A program made the position numbers and the translations under genes. The notes beneath the pieces were generated by a model. That model made no database searches and was not told the DNA's origin. It worked only from the letters and a program-made list of their open reading frames with translations. A stretch of 64,000 nucleotides of DNA, taken from contig OY821520.1 of the NCBI GenBank assembly GCA_963682025.1, positions 241,648,855 through 241,712,854 on the forward strand, given 5' to 3'. Below, one piece after another: positions 44,392-55,556 of the stretch (within the stretch, counting starts at the first letter, position 1; every line of letters begins with the position of its first letter). The DNA is from Cordilura impudica (lineage: Eukaryota > Arthropoda > Insecta > Diptera > Scathophagidae).

Positions 44392-44474
44392 ATTTTCATT
44401 TTTCATTTTTAATTTTCCAAATTCCATTTTTAATTTTTCGTTTTCCGTTTTCCATTTTTCATTTTCCATTTTAC

Positions 44475-44506
<32 letters not shown>

Positions 44507-44865
44507 TCCATTTTTCAATTTTAATTTTTCATTTTTTATTTTTAATTTTTTATTTTTCATTTTTTATTTTCTATTTTTCATTTTTCATTTTCCATATTCC
44601 ATTTTCCAATTTCCATTTTTCATTTTCCATTTTTCATTTTTTATTTTTCATTTTTAATTTTTCATTTTCCATTTTCCATTTTTCATTTTTCATGTTCTAT
44701 TTTCCATTTCTCATTATCCATTTTTAATTTTTCATTTTCCATGTTCCATTTTCATTTTCCAAATTTCATTTTCCATTTTTATATTTAATTTTTAATTTTT
44801 CATTTCCGATTTTCAATTCTTCATTTTTTTATTTCCGATTTTCAATTTTTCATTTTCCATTTTCC

Positions 44866-44897
<32 letters not shown>

Positions 44898-44957
44898 TTC
44901 AATTTTCAATTTTCAATTTTCAATTTTCATTTTCCATTTTTCAATTTTCAATTTTCA

Positions 44958-44988
<31 letters not shown>

Positions 44989-45070
44989 TCCATTTTTAAT
45001 TTTTCATTTTTCATTTTCCATTTTTCATTTTCACTTTTTATTTTTAGTAATTTTTTATTTTTAATATTTA
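42475..45070. repeat. T-rich arrays: degenerate CATTTTCC type plus (TTTTTAA)n blocks
   Basis: Two homogeneous 7-mer blocks, (TTTTTAA)n at 42668-43042 and 43369-44295, are embedded in degenerate CATTTTTCATTTTCC sequence. Rare variants (TTTAATCTTTAA near 43566, TTTTTCAA near 43988, a TTTAATA cluster near 44055) would allow the arrays to be phased. Open frames across the degenerate part are artefacts. Confidence 0.96.
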
Positions 45071-45181
45071 AATTTAATGATAAAAAATATGTGGTAACAC
45101 TTGCTTAGGCCAATGTGACACGTGCAGTATTAATATACACACAACTGTAATGACTTCAACAATACAAAGAATTAGAACATA

Positions 45182-46358
45182 CTAGCAGATTCCAGCCCTC
45201 GAAATTCGAGTACAAATTCTAGGAAATTTTATTTTTTCATTAAATAAAGACCCTAAAGGTATGCTAATCAATTATAGCCAATTCACAAATCAACACAAAA
45301 AACAAACTCATTTTTATTACAAACACATTAACAAATTTAATAAACCCACGCATAGCATATTGTATAATTATACCCTATACCACTATGTGGTTTGGGTATA
45401 ATGACTTTGTGCTGCTGTTTGTAACAACCAAAAATATTTGACCTAGACCCATCTTTAATTATACCGATCGAATCAGAATCACTTTCTGAGTTGATTTAAC
45501 AATGTCCGTCCGTCCGTCCGTCCGTCCGTCCGTCCGTCCGTCCGTCTGTGTGTCCATGTAAAGCTTGTAATCAAACTGCAGGTCGCAAATATGAATATAT
45601 TTTGACGAAATTTGGTATATAAGCTTTTATCGGCCATGGGATGAACGGTATTCAAATTGGTGAGAATCGGTCCATGTTCAGACCTAGCCCCCATACAAAT
45701 TACCCATATGAAATCGACATAAATTGCCATAAGATCCAAATTGTCATATAGATCTTACTCAAATTGGATTTGTATGCGTTCATTACATCCACTAATGAGT
45801 AGTCCAAAAATGATCCCTTTGACCCCATATAGAGCTGCTTCCCGATCTTCACTTAAATCTATTAAAAAACAAAAATATTGCACTGATTCTTCTCAAATTT
45901 TGTTTGTACATATTTTTGCAAAATACAAGAGACTTTACCAAACATGATCAGGATCGGTCCATTTTTGGACCTAGTCCCTTTATAGATATAGCATCCGATA
46001 TGAACTTTTTCATATCTGCAGCCAAAAAAATTAATAAAAATCCCACTCAAATTTGGTTTTTGCTTATTTTCAATGTCCAGTTAGTTGGGCCTAAGAGATA
46101 GGGTTTCTAAACGCATGGTATAGGGTATCGTATAGTCGGTCTAGACCGACTATAATTTTCTTACTTGTTTTATGTGTGTTAGAAGCAACTTTAAATGCAA
46201 TTTACTCAAGATAAACGAAAAAATTAAAAAATCTGTAAATGTAAAAAACGGCTAAAAAGAAATACCTTTAAAATAGTATACGTTTGGTATAAATCGGGGT
46301 AAAACGGTAGAACAAAACATCGGTCACAAGAAATCGCCTAGCATATTAATATTATAGA
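45182..46358 (-). mobile_element. Family H Helitron (copy H4), inserted in A3 and carrying B4
   Basis: Minus strand: A then TCTATAATATTAATATGCTA, ending GGCTGGAATCTGCTAG before T. Subterminal hairpin CTCGAATTTCGAG. Removing B4 leaves about 375 bp, matching H1 and H3. Unusually for a Helitron, flanking host sequence is repeated: TAGAACATA on the left and TACAACATA on the right, where the host copy A2 has TACAACATA once. Confidence 0.8.
45369..46169 (-). mobile_element. Family B Helentron-type element, complete copy (B4)
   Basis: TATACCCTATACCACTATGT at one end, palindrome AGTCGGTCTAGACCGACT and TTTTCTTACTTGTT at the other, with an expanded (GTCC)n tract at 45503-45545. Nearly identical to B7 (62851-63652). 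The empty site in Helitron copy H3 (GTATAATTTTATGTTTG) shows it entered between T residues: GTATAATT at left, TTATGTGTG at right. Confidence 0.9.
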
Positions 46359-46860
46359 TACAACATATCTTAAGAAAAACAACAACTGAAAAATTTTATT
46401 TTTTCAACAGTTTTTTCAAAGTTTCATTCAAAGCTCGTGAACCCTTTGACCGATTTTGACGATTTTAAGTAGCAACTCCTTTGGGATGTTAATAAACGAT
46501 TTTATACAAAAACGAACGGTCTGGCTTAGATATTGACGGCGTGATCGTGATTTCCACAGACAGACAGACAGACGGTCATCGGTAAATCAACTTCCCTTGT
46601 CATAAGGATCAAGAAAATATATTTTTTTGGGATCTCAGGAATTTATTTCGATGCGTTACAAACGCAATGACAAACCTATATATACCCTCTGTCACTGAGG
46701 TGTGGAGGGTATAATAATAAAATTGCAATTTAAAAGAATTTCTTATTTAGATTATTAAAAATTTGGAATAAAAATTTATGAGGCAGCAGAACATTATTTT
46801 GTGATGGTTTTCCAAATTTTTCTTGTCTTTTGTATTATTATTATTATTTTTTGGAGTTAA

Positions 46861-48946
46861 TCTTCATAGGGTCCTCAAATTTGACTTACCTTAACGTTCT
46901 TTGGGTCAAATTTGACCCAGTTAGAAAACTCAATATGAAAACAATAATTTTCTCTTGAAGATTGTGCTCTTGGCAACGATTTTCGCTGCTTTATTTAGGA
47001 CGTGTCAAGCTGCAATCCTTAATTCTCCAAAAAATGCCGACGTTTGGCAAAACAATTCTCATTCCAACCATTATGAGATGATGTGAATAATATAAAAACA
47101 TTATAAGCTGATATATCTAAAATGTTTCTGAATACAACTTGAGGCCATCTATTAGTCTTCCCTTTGCAAGTGTAACATGAAACAACCTTATCCAGAGTAT
47201 TAACTCCTCCTTTACATTTATTATAGTCAATTGATAAGAAACAAAAAAGTTGTCTGCAGTCACATTATGACCTTTTAGGCCAACTCTAAAATCGATAACT
47301 ACTCGCATACCTTGATTTCTTTCGGACATAGCTCCAACTTATTTGCCTATATACGGTTGTATATTCCAGACGTAACTGGTACTCGAATCGCAGAGTATCC
47401 AAAATTGTTTACCATACTTAGCTGGATTTGATGGTATATACTGTCGGAATGGACACCTTCCTCTGAATGCGACTAATTGCTCATCTACTGTTGCATTTAG
47501 CGATGGATTGTAAAGTTTGGGCAATATTTCAACCCACATATTCCATAACTCACGTATCGGTGGAAACTTATCTAAAACTCAACGTTCACTGCAACCAGCC
47601 TTATCGTCAAATTTTATCACTCTTGAAAGATTTTTGAATCTTTTCAATGGCATGATTGCTCTAAAAATTGGTCTTCCTTTCTCAGAGTCCCATAAACTTT
47701 CCGTACTTTGATTATTTGATCTATACACTCCAGCTAACAAAAGTGTATCAATAAATGCGAACATTTCGGTGTCGTCAACTTCGATCCAATCAATACTAAA
47801 TACACGTTTACCTTCATTATTGGTATATTTTAAAATAATGTTCATCACAGGCGGCGGGAAAAACAATTGAAAACTGGAAATTTCAATTTGATTCTCGAAC
47901 AAGAGTAGAGGGTCAAGCCTGATGTCATGCTAATAACGTTCTCGATCCGGAATGTTCCTTGACTTTTTGTAAGAGGTTGTTTGAAATATCTTAATCCACC
48001 AATTTCTGACGTCATTGCTGCAGTTGCCACTACAACAATTTCAGCTCCACTAGAACTGTAAGATGTCTTAGCGCATTCCAAGCTATCTTCATATTCTGAA
48101 CAAATCTCCTCTTCATCCGATAATGCATTTAGCAAATTTTATGTCTTACTAGTATTCATTTTCCGACAAACAATACAGACTCGACACTTTATAACGCTGA
48201 TACGTTTGATATGTTCTGTGTTTATTATATTATTGAAAACAATTTTGCAATAAGAAAATAAGCTTTGCTTTTTACATGGGGATTCCCATTTTTCATACCA
48301 ATAATGTTCAGCAAGAATAGGGAGAAGAAAGGAGACAGATATATAGACAAAGCTCTGAAAACGTATAAAAGACTTAGCCAGGGTTTATATTAGATAATGC
48401 TGTATTGACAATAAAGACTTATTCACACTTTTTCACTAATACATGTACACTTTTGAATAATCTCGGTTGATGTCCTGAATATTATATAGAAATGTAAAAC
48501 ACGGAAATCTTGATGATATTGACTTGCTATTCTTTTATTAATTTTTTTTTAAATTTTAGAACACATAATTTTAGAAACGTGTATTGTCATGAATGATTAT
48601 TGTTTGGACGCCTGTAAAAAGGAGACAATTATCAGCACATTTTACAACTAATACACATTATATGTAAAACACATTTGACATTCCTTTTGACAAACAAATT
48701 ATTATAATAAAACTGTGCATAACAAAAACTCAACGATATTGTTCCGGGTCAAATTTGACCCGAAGATCTTAAATGCTATAAAATGTATAAATTTTATTTT
48801 TGCCAATATTTTTTGAAAAAACCAAAAGCAGTTATTAACATTTAAAATTAAATAAAAGTCATAAAATATCTAAAATCTAAACCCTCTACTTAAAGAAAAA
48901 ATTCAAATTTTCTTGTGTCAAATTTGACCCGAAAACCCTATGAAGG
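46861..48946 (-). mobile_element. piggyBac-type transposon relic with TTAA duplication
   Basis: Ends TCTTCATAGGGTCCTCAAAT at 46861 and, on minus from 48946, CCTTCATAGGGTTTTCGGGT. Flanked by TTAA at 46857-46860 and 48947-48950. The perfect 16-bp palindrome GGGTCAAATTTGACCC occurs near both ends (about 46911-46926 and 48748-48763), and half-sites lie closer in. About 2.1 kb, holding a broken piggyBac transposase on the minus strand. Confidence 0.88.
47117..48159 (-). pseudogene. piggyBac transposase relic
   Basis: Minus strand. The likely start MNTSKT at 48159 is followed by an in-frame stop after six codons. An acidic N-terminus follows (NALSDEEEICSEYEDSLECA, 48050-48135), a shift, then IEISSFQLFFPPPVMNIILK and WIEVDDTEMFAFIDTLLLAG (47740-47890). 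SLWDSEKGRPIFRAIMPLKR and FKNLSRVIKFDDK come next (47590-47700), then after another stop LPKLYNPSLNATVDEQLVAF and RGRCPFRQYIPSNPAKYGKQ (47400-47520). The last part is NQGMRVVIDFRVGLKGHNVT and ADNFFVSYQL (47230-47320). The DEQLVAFRGRCPFRQY and DNFF motifs contain conserved aspartates of piggyBac transposases. At least three lesions, and the Cys-rich C-terminal domain is not recognisable. Confidence 0.87.
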
Positions 48947-48950
48947 TTAA

Positions 48951-50820
48951 GAACTTTATTTGCCTGTGACATGTTATTGTTATTGTTTTTTTTTTGTTTT
49001 AAATATTCGTCAATATAAAGAAAGTTTGTGTCTTAAGTCTTTTGTTTTTTAAAATAAAATACATAAATTTCGTTTTTTTGAATAGACTTATTAAGAGCTA
49101 TTTCATATCAGTTAACAAACTTATTATACCGAGTAGCTGAACATTCTTTTATATAATCTAACATCTCTTCTGCTTAAACAAAGATGTTGTTGTAAATGTT
49201 CTTTATAGTTGTTTTTATGTTATCAAGTTACTCCTTCTATTTTATTTATTTATGTTTTTTTTTTGTATTATAGCAGTAAAGTCTTTATTGTTATATTATT
49301 TAATCAAGCTAATATTATATTTGCTGCCATTACTTTTACAAATGCAGTTGTTGGCTTGTTCATTCCCCGAATGTTTCTTTCGTTTTTTTAGCATCCAGCA
49401 TTTAGAAGTTGTCATGAGAATTTGGTATGTTGTGACACTTGTTGATAATGTCGCCTTTTTATGTGTTTTTTAATTCTGTAGTTCTTTAAGTCTTTGAAGT
49501 TTTTGTGGGTGTTTTTCGATAACGTTTTATTCTTTGTTTTATGTCATGTTTTCTTTGGCGTTTTTTTTTTTCTGACGCTTTGAAGTGTGACAGTTTCTTG
49601 CCTTTTTAGTGATTTTTTTTTATTTTTTATTTTTTTATTTTTCTGTAATTGTTTTTTAAGAAAATTAATTTTCTAGTGTTTATAAGTGAGTTTAGTTATA
49701 CAGTTATGGAAAATATTTCACCTTAAATTTGGTTTATAATTGCTAATTGTAAATTATAAAGGCTTTGGGACAGAAATAAAATTGTTAGATAATCGGTTTT
49801 TATAGTGTATTTTGCAGGCATCCTTAGTTGGTCAACTATCTTATAAGAAAATTACACTAAATAAATAAACTAAATTCATGTTCGATCAACTTTAATATCA
49901 AGTGGATTTTTTAATTTGAAAAAAATAATATTCAGTTTAGACAAAAATATAATCTCGTCAAAGTAAAAAAAATATATTTTTAATTAAAAAAATATAGAAC
50001 TTTTAGAACTGTAAAAATTGTGTAGTACAAAGATTTTTCCAACAAAACATTAACACTCTAAATTTCTTGCATGAAAATGTAATTTAGAAACGGATCTTAT
50101 CACACAGTCTTCTACCTACATTCATGTTGAGTTGCGACTCTTATTTCTTATTTTGTAAAAGGGCGGCTAGATCTTATTACAATTGCAATAATGTTTCTAC
50201 TTACAATCTTTAGTACTCATAGATATATAAACAAACGCACTTGATATGAATGTGAAATTAATGTCACGCATATCATTAAGATTATATGAGGCCAAAGTAA
50301 GAAAAAGATAATAAAAAAAAAACACACATAAAAATGTGAAAAAAGATAGTTTAGTGAAATATGTAGGACGTTTGAGAATTGTAAGGTAGCAACATTCACC
50401 AGAATCTTTATTAAAAATAAGATTATTTATCTTTTATCAGGATATATTGAAATTGGGCTGATAATCGTAGCTAACAAAAATTCTTGATTCTGAGCAGCTT
50501 TTTATTATACCGATCGTTCCCCAATTACTGTTAACAATATTCTACAGTATGTTTTTGAAAACTTTGTAGGCTCAAATATAATTTCTATTTCAGAGTGTAA
50601 AAATCTGTGTATTTACAGACTAAATACCATAAAAGTGTCACCTACGAATTTGACTGTTTCAGATAAGGATACACATTTTGGCCATATTTTGTGTACGTTA
50701 TTATCTCTGTATCTATTTATACATAACTAGGTTGTTCAAAATTAAAAACTCTTTAACTTAATATACACCAAAATTTTTATTATAAATTCATTTCATTTAA
50801 TAACTTTTTAATAGATTTGA
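48951..50820. other. AT-rich non-coding interval
   Basis: No recognised domain, tandem array or inverted repeat. Short open frames (60-73 codons at 49209-49473, 50217-50399) are hydrophobic, T-rich and not supported. Confidence 0.6.
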
Positions 50821-50829
50821 ATTTATGCA

Positions 50830-53290
50830 ATTTTACGTTTTAGCGTTTTTACGATTTTTAGTCTTTGCGATTTTAATGTTTTTGTGTTTTTGAGCTCTCG
50901 TGATTTTGCATTTTAGCGTTTTTCTGCATTGTTCCCATTTTGCTATTACGAGTTTTTGTATTTTGTTGTTTACTTGCGATCTTGCATTTTTATTATTTTG
51001 CGTTTTACCGATTTTACGTATTTGATATTTTTCGATTTCGGGTTTTTGTAATTTTGCACTTTTCCTCTTTTTTCGCTTTTTAGTGTTTATATTTTTTGCA
51101 ATTTAAAATTTTTACAATTTCGCGTTTTGTCGACAGGCGATTTTTCATTCTTACAATTTTGAGTCTTTGCGATTTTAACGTTTTGTGCTTTTGAGCTCTT
51201 GCCATTTTGGGTTTCTTTCTAATTTCTGCGTTGTTCCTATTTTGTGTTTTTGAGTTTATCGGTTCTTGAGATTTTGTAAATTTGGAGTTTTCGATTTCTC
51301 ATTTCAGGGTTTTATCGATTTTGTGCTTTTGCGATTATGCATTTAGCATTTTTTCGATTTTGTTTTTTTTTTTGTAATTTATTTCCTTCTTTTTTTTTTT
51401 GATTTTGGAGTTCTCCGCTTTTTTCTCTTTTAGTGTTTTCGTTTTAATTTTTAATTTTTAATTTTTAATTTTTAATTTTTAATTTTTAATTTTTTATTTT
51501 TAATTTTTAATTTTTAATTTTTAATTTTTAATTTTTAATTTTTAATTTTTAATTTTTAATTTTTAATTTTTAATTTTTAATTTTTAATTTTTAATTTTTA
51601 ATTTTTAATTTTTAATTTTTAATTTTTAATTTTTAATTTTTAATTTTTAATTTTTAATTTTTAATTTTTAATTTTTAATTTTTAATTTTTAATTTTTAAT
51701 TTTTAATTTTTAATTTTTAATTTTTAATTTTTAATTTTTAATTTGTAATTTTTAATTTTTAATTTTTAATTTTTAATTTTTAATTTTTAATTTTTAATTT
51801 TTAATTTTTAATTTTTAATTTTTAATTTTTAATTTTTAATTTTTAATTTTTAATTTTTAATTTTTAATTTTTAATTTTTAATTTTTAATTTTAATTTTTA
51901 ATTAAATTAAAGATTTTACGTCTTCTCCATTTGACGATTTTTCGTTTTTACGTTGACTGTGGTATTTGAAAAACAATTTAATTTTATATACATAAAAATT
52001 TTATTAAAATTCAATTCAATTCTTTTAATATTTCCTAAATTTTTTTTTTTTTGATTTTTACCGTCTGTATAATTTTCGGTTTTTGAGATTTTTCGTTTTA
52101 ACTTTCGTAAGAATTTTGTGTTTTTGCGATTTTTCTTTTTTGGCGTTCTTTAAAATTTTACGTTTTTGATTCTTGTGACTTTGCGTTTTTGTTAATTAGT
52201 TTTTTCACTTTTGCGTTTCAGCATTTTGCTTTTTAAATATTTTGCAACTTTCCATTTATGCAATTTTTCGTTTATTCAATTTTGAGTTTATGCCTTTTAA
52301 AATTTTAGTTTTTGCGATTTTATGTTATGGATTTTTTGTAATATTACGTTTTTGCGATTTTTTCGTTGTTGCGATTTCGCTTTTTCATGATTTTCCTATT
52401 TTAGATTTTGCGTTTTCCAGATTGTGAGTTTTCGCGTTTTTCATATTTTGAGTTTAGCGTTTTTGTGTTTAAGCGATTTCGAGTTTTTGTGATTTGCGAT
52501 TTTGTGGTTTTGTCATTTAGCCTTTCTGTGATTTTGCGTTTTTGCGATTTTGCGATTTTAATTTTTGCAGTTTTTGTGATTATCCGTTTTTACTATTTTG
52601 AGTTTTAGTGTGTTTCCGATTTTGCGTTTTCGCGGTTTTATGCGATTTTGTGTTTTAGCGATTGTTTTTATTTAATTTATTTTTTTTTTTTTATTTAAAA
52701 ACTTGATACACAAATATTTAATCCCAACCCCGCAAAGCCATTTTTGCGATTTGCGTTTTTGTGATTTTGCGTTTTGGCGTCATTGCGATATAGAGTTTCT
52801 GCAATTTTACGTTTTTGAAAAACACATTAATTTAGTATATAAAAAATTTATTAAATTCAAATTTCTTTCGACACTTAATTAAAATTTTGGGCGGTTATGT
52901 GTATTAGCATTTTAACGACTTTCCAGTTAAGGTTTTGGTGTATTTATTATTCGGCATATTTGCGGTTTTTTGCTGTTGTTGATTTTTCACGATTTTGAGT
53001 TTTTCCCATTTTGGGTTTTTTGTTTTTTGCGTTTTTATGTTTTGCTGTTATTGCGTTTTTGCATTTTAACATTTCTACGAATGAGCACTTTTGCGATTTT
53101 TGTTTTTGTAATTTGACGTTTTAGCGATTTTCCGAATTTGTGTTTTTGTAATTTTGATTTTTTGCGACTTTCAATATCGAATTATTTTATTTGGCTTTTC
53201 TAGCGATATTTGTATTGTTGCGATTTTGAATTTTTTCTGCTATTTTGCGCTTTTGAGTTTCTGCGATCTTCAGACTTTGCGACTTTTCTC
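50830..53290. repeat. Cryptically simple T-rich tract, words near GCGATTTTGCGTTTTT
   Basis: About 2.4 kb of loosely periodic sequence in which GCGATTTT, GCGTTTTT, GAGTTTTTG and ACGTTTTT words recur at irregular 10-20 bp spacing, with nearly all G+C contributed by GCG and GAG words. It reads as slippage-driven degenerate repetition, not coding. Interrupted by a (TTTTTAA)n block and by short plain stretches near 51955-52030 and 52690-52740. Confidence 0.85.
51443..51905. repeat. (TTTTTAA)n array outside a recognisable family A element
   Basis: About 65 copies of TTTTTAA, very homogeneous, with one TTTGTAA variant near 51741. Same unit as the arrays in A1 and A3, but no AACAAGTAAG end or TATACCCTCCAC stem-loop flanks it. 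Confidence 0.95.
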
Positions 53291-54611
53291 AAAATACCTA
53301 TTGGAATTGCCCGAATAGAATTTTGTGCAATGAAATTTTGTCTTCTCGAATTGTTCTGATACATTTAAAGTAATTTAAGACCATAATTGCAATTTACTAT
53401 TAGGTTATCAAATTTCTCAAACAACCCCTGTACACAACTAATCGAAGTGCACAACATTAACTGAAAAAAATAAAAAATGCCGTCAACTTTAGATTAAACT
53501 ATATAAAAAGAAAATCAAGTCAGAAAACCAAAAAAAAAAAAAAATAACAACACAATACAATGCTTTTCTACAACAACAACAACAACTACTACTGTGCGGC
53601 AAATATTAGCTTTGGTTTTTCTTATTGTTGTTGTTCAATACTTAATACAATACTGAACCTTAACAACATTTGGCATTGCTGTAGTAGCAGCTACTGCTGT
53701 TGCTGTTGAGTTTTCCACCGTTGTTGTTGTAGCACTTATTGTTGTCTTTTATTGTGGTTTTTATATGTTTCCTACATGTTTTGTGCTTTATTATTATTGT
53801 TGTTGTTGTTGTTAGACATAAAGTAGGTCACTAGGAAAAATAATATTCCAAATCAGTGAGACAAAATTGCAACAACAACAAACATATATAATATAACCAA
53901 CTAAATTTTTCTTAAAGAGTCTGTAATATAAAAGAAAAGGTAACCAGCAGCTTTATACTAGAATCAGTTCACCTTATGATTTAAACGAAGACTTAATATT
54001 CAGAAAATTTTTGTTCCACAATTTAATCATTATTTAACCAAAATTCCGTCACATTTCAAGGATAAAACAAGGATTACAAAATGTTTTGCACTACGATCCC
54101 TTCATTTTATAAGTGATAATGAAGAAAAATTATGAACTACGATTCACTTATGTTCTAAGCTTCGATTCATCACTCATATTTAAATAATGCTTCAGAAAAA
54201 TTTATTTATTTTCTAGCCATATTTGGCTATGATTTTCAATGTTTAATATTCACATATAATTGATTAAGGCTCTCTTCTATTCAGAAGCATGATTCATACA
54301 TACTTCCAACAATTACCATTATATAGCGAATTATGATGCACACACATTGAAAACTATTATTATTCATAAAAATTACTGCAACACAACCATCTATTAAAGT
54401 AATTAAATTTATATTAAATAGCTACAGTTAAGTAATATTTTGGACTAAGGAAAGTTTTGTTGTTAAGAATGTCAGACTACATGTCGAACTTTGCAATAGC
54501 TAACACATGCACTTTCCCCTAAACCATCGGAAAAATTATAGTTATATGTTTGTTTATTCAATAAACTAATTGCAGAAAAATACATATCGAAATGTTATTC
54601 CAAAAATAAAG
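53291..54611. other. Non-coding interval with CAA/TTG triplet tracts
   Basis: Short triplet repeats: CAACAACAACAACAACTACT at about 53574, and TTATTGTTGTTGTTGTTGTT at about 53793-53812, with scattered TTGTTG between. These form short potential hairpins. No ORF of note. Possibly unique host sequence. Confidence 0.6.
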
Positions 54612-54712
54612 CCAGTAAGAAAATTACAGTTGGTCTAGACCGACTATACGATATTCTACACCATGCGTTTAAAGACCCTATCTCTTAAGTCCAACTAATT
54701 AGATATAGAAAA
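54612..54712 (+). mobile_element. Family B terminal fragment (copy B5)
   Basis: Begins CCAGTAAGAAAATTACAGTT, with palindrome TTGGTCTAGACCGACT (one arm mutated) and ACACCATGCGTTTAAAGACC, and matches family B for about 100 bp to TAGATATAGAAAA. There a Helitron end takes over. Confidence 0.8.
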
Positions 54713-55269
54713 CTAATTGATTTTGTGGCGCCTAGGCGCCCGTTTAAAAGTTATGAATAAAACAAACACTTTAAATTTAAATACACGAAAAATTTATAAT
54801 AACTTGAGTTTCTTTTAATATAGTAGTAAATATAAAATTATATTGTTACATATGTACATATGAAAAAAGGTTGTGTTTGTAGAAATTGTATACATAAGTA
54901 TCAAAACAGATAAGAAATATTTGGCAAAAAAGTTTTTCAATTTAGAATCTCTTAAAAAACTATATATCGTGTGAAATATCGTTGGTAATGTAATAGTTTT
55001 CCTTGCTGTGGGTTCGATTGAATACGTATCTTAACCTGGCTTGCAACTTTTGATCGTGACAAAGCCACAGACAGTTGGCCGTGTGAAAATACCGCGGTCT
55101 CCAAATTAACGCCAACGTAATCAAATGACTGGCCTTGAGCCTTGTTTATGGTAATTGCGTATGCAGGAATTACTGGAAACTGGCGGCGTTGTAATATGAA
55201 AGGTAATGTGGTGTCGGTTGGGGTGAGATCAATCCTAGGAATTAGAACCGTATCTTTTTGGTCAACGTT
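54713..55269 (-). mobile_element. Autonomous-type Helitron relic, 3' end
   Basis: The minus-strand 3' end is CACAAAATCAATTAG at 54713, before a T, preceded by the perfect 14-bp palindrome GGCGCCTAGGCGCC (54727-54740), the expected position for a Helitron 3' hairpin. The last four bases are TTAG rather than canonical CTRR. It carries the helicase C-terminus (54952-55269). Homology ends abruptly at 55269, where an AGTC-rich sequence shared with 61462-61525 begins. Confidence 0.72.
54952..55269 (-). pseudogene. Helitron Rep/Helicase C-terminal fragment (Pif1-type helicase)
   Basis: About 105 residues open on the minus strand to a TAA at 54952. Motifs in order: [60 protein letters not shown] and [24 protein letters not shown] and FSHGQL-x-VALSR are the last conserved helicase motifs (V and VI) of Helitron RepHel proteins. 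The fragment itself has no lesion, but it is a fragment: Rep domain and helicase motifs I-IV are absent. Length and junction suggest 5' truncation or later rearrangement. Confidence 0.85.
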
Positions 55270-55340
55270 ACAGAATCAGTCAGTCTCTCAGTCATTCAGT
55301 CAGTGAGTCAAGGATCAGCGTAAATATATTTTAGATATTA

Positions 55341-55514
55341 CCCGGCCTTCACACGTTAAATTTTTGGCTTTCAGGTTGTAATGCACTCATACTTTTTAAC
55401 TCTTTTTTACTAAACAATCATACGTTTCAATTCTCTCTTTCAATTTTTCAATGCTTAACAATTTTTTGACTATTGTTTGTGTGATCAATTTGACTTGAAC
55501 GTGGGAAGGCCGGG
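55341..55514. mobile_element. 174-bp MITE with CCCGGCCTTC inverted ends
   Basis: Left end CCCGGCCTTCACACGTTAAA, right end (minus) CCCGGCCTTCCCACGTTCAA. Both sides are flanked by TA (TTA left, TAA right), so a TA duplication is likely. Interior AT-rich, non-coding. Superfamily undetermined; TA would fit Tc1/mariner-derived MITEs. Confidence 0.72.
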
Positions 55515-55556
55515 TAAAGTGAGGAGATTGGAGATTCCCAAAATTATTAAAATTTA

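Larger units (their letters stand above)
42419..46713 (+). mobile_element. Family A Helentron-type element (copy A3) with Helitron and family B nested inside
   Basis: Starts AACAAGTAAGAGTGTTAAAT, palindrome TTCGGCTGGGCCGAA, GATACCCTCCACA, then long T-rich arrays. ATATGTGGTAACACTTGCTT, CACGTGCAGTATTAATATAC and ACTTCAACAATACAAAGAAT come next, then the Helitron (45182-46358). The distal core is CAGACAGACAGACGGTCATC and GATGCGTTACAAACGCAATG, with end stem-loop TATACCCTCTGTCACTGAGG, TGTGGAGGGTATA. The sequence around 45161 is the empty site of the transposon found in A2. Non-coding. Confidence 0.85.

Noticed and set aside
45521..45545. (GTCC)n tract as a regulatory element
   Set aside because: It is the variable internal tandem repeat of family B copies and expands independently in each.
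45479..45947. Small conserved ORFs repeated at 45479-46101 and 62961-63429 (also 11845-12087 and 18682-18882)
   Set aside because: They are shared only because they lie in copies of non-coding family B elements, and similarity extends equally outside the frames.
49209..49473. Hydrophobic small proteins
   Set aside because: T-rich DNA gives hydrophobic codons by chance; no start context, domain or second copy.
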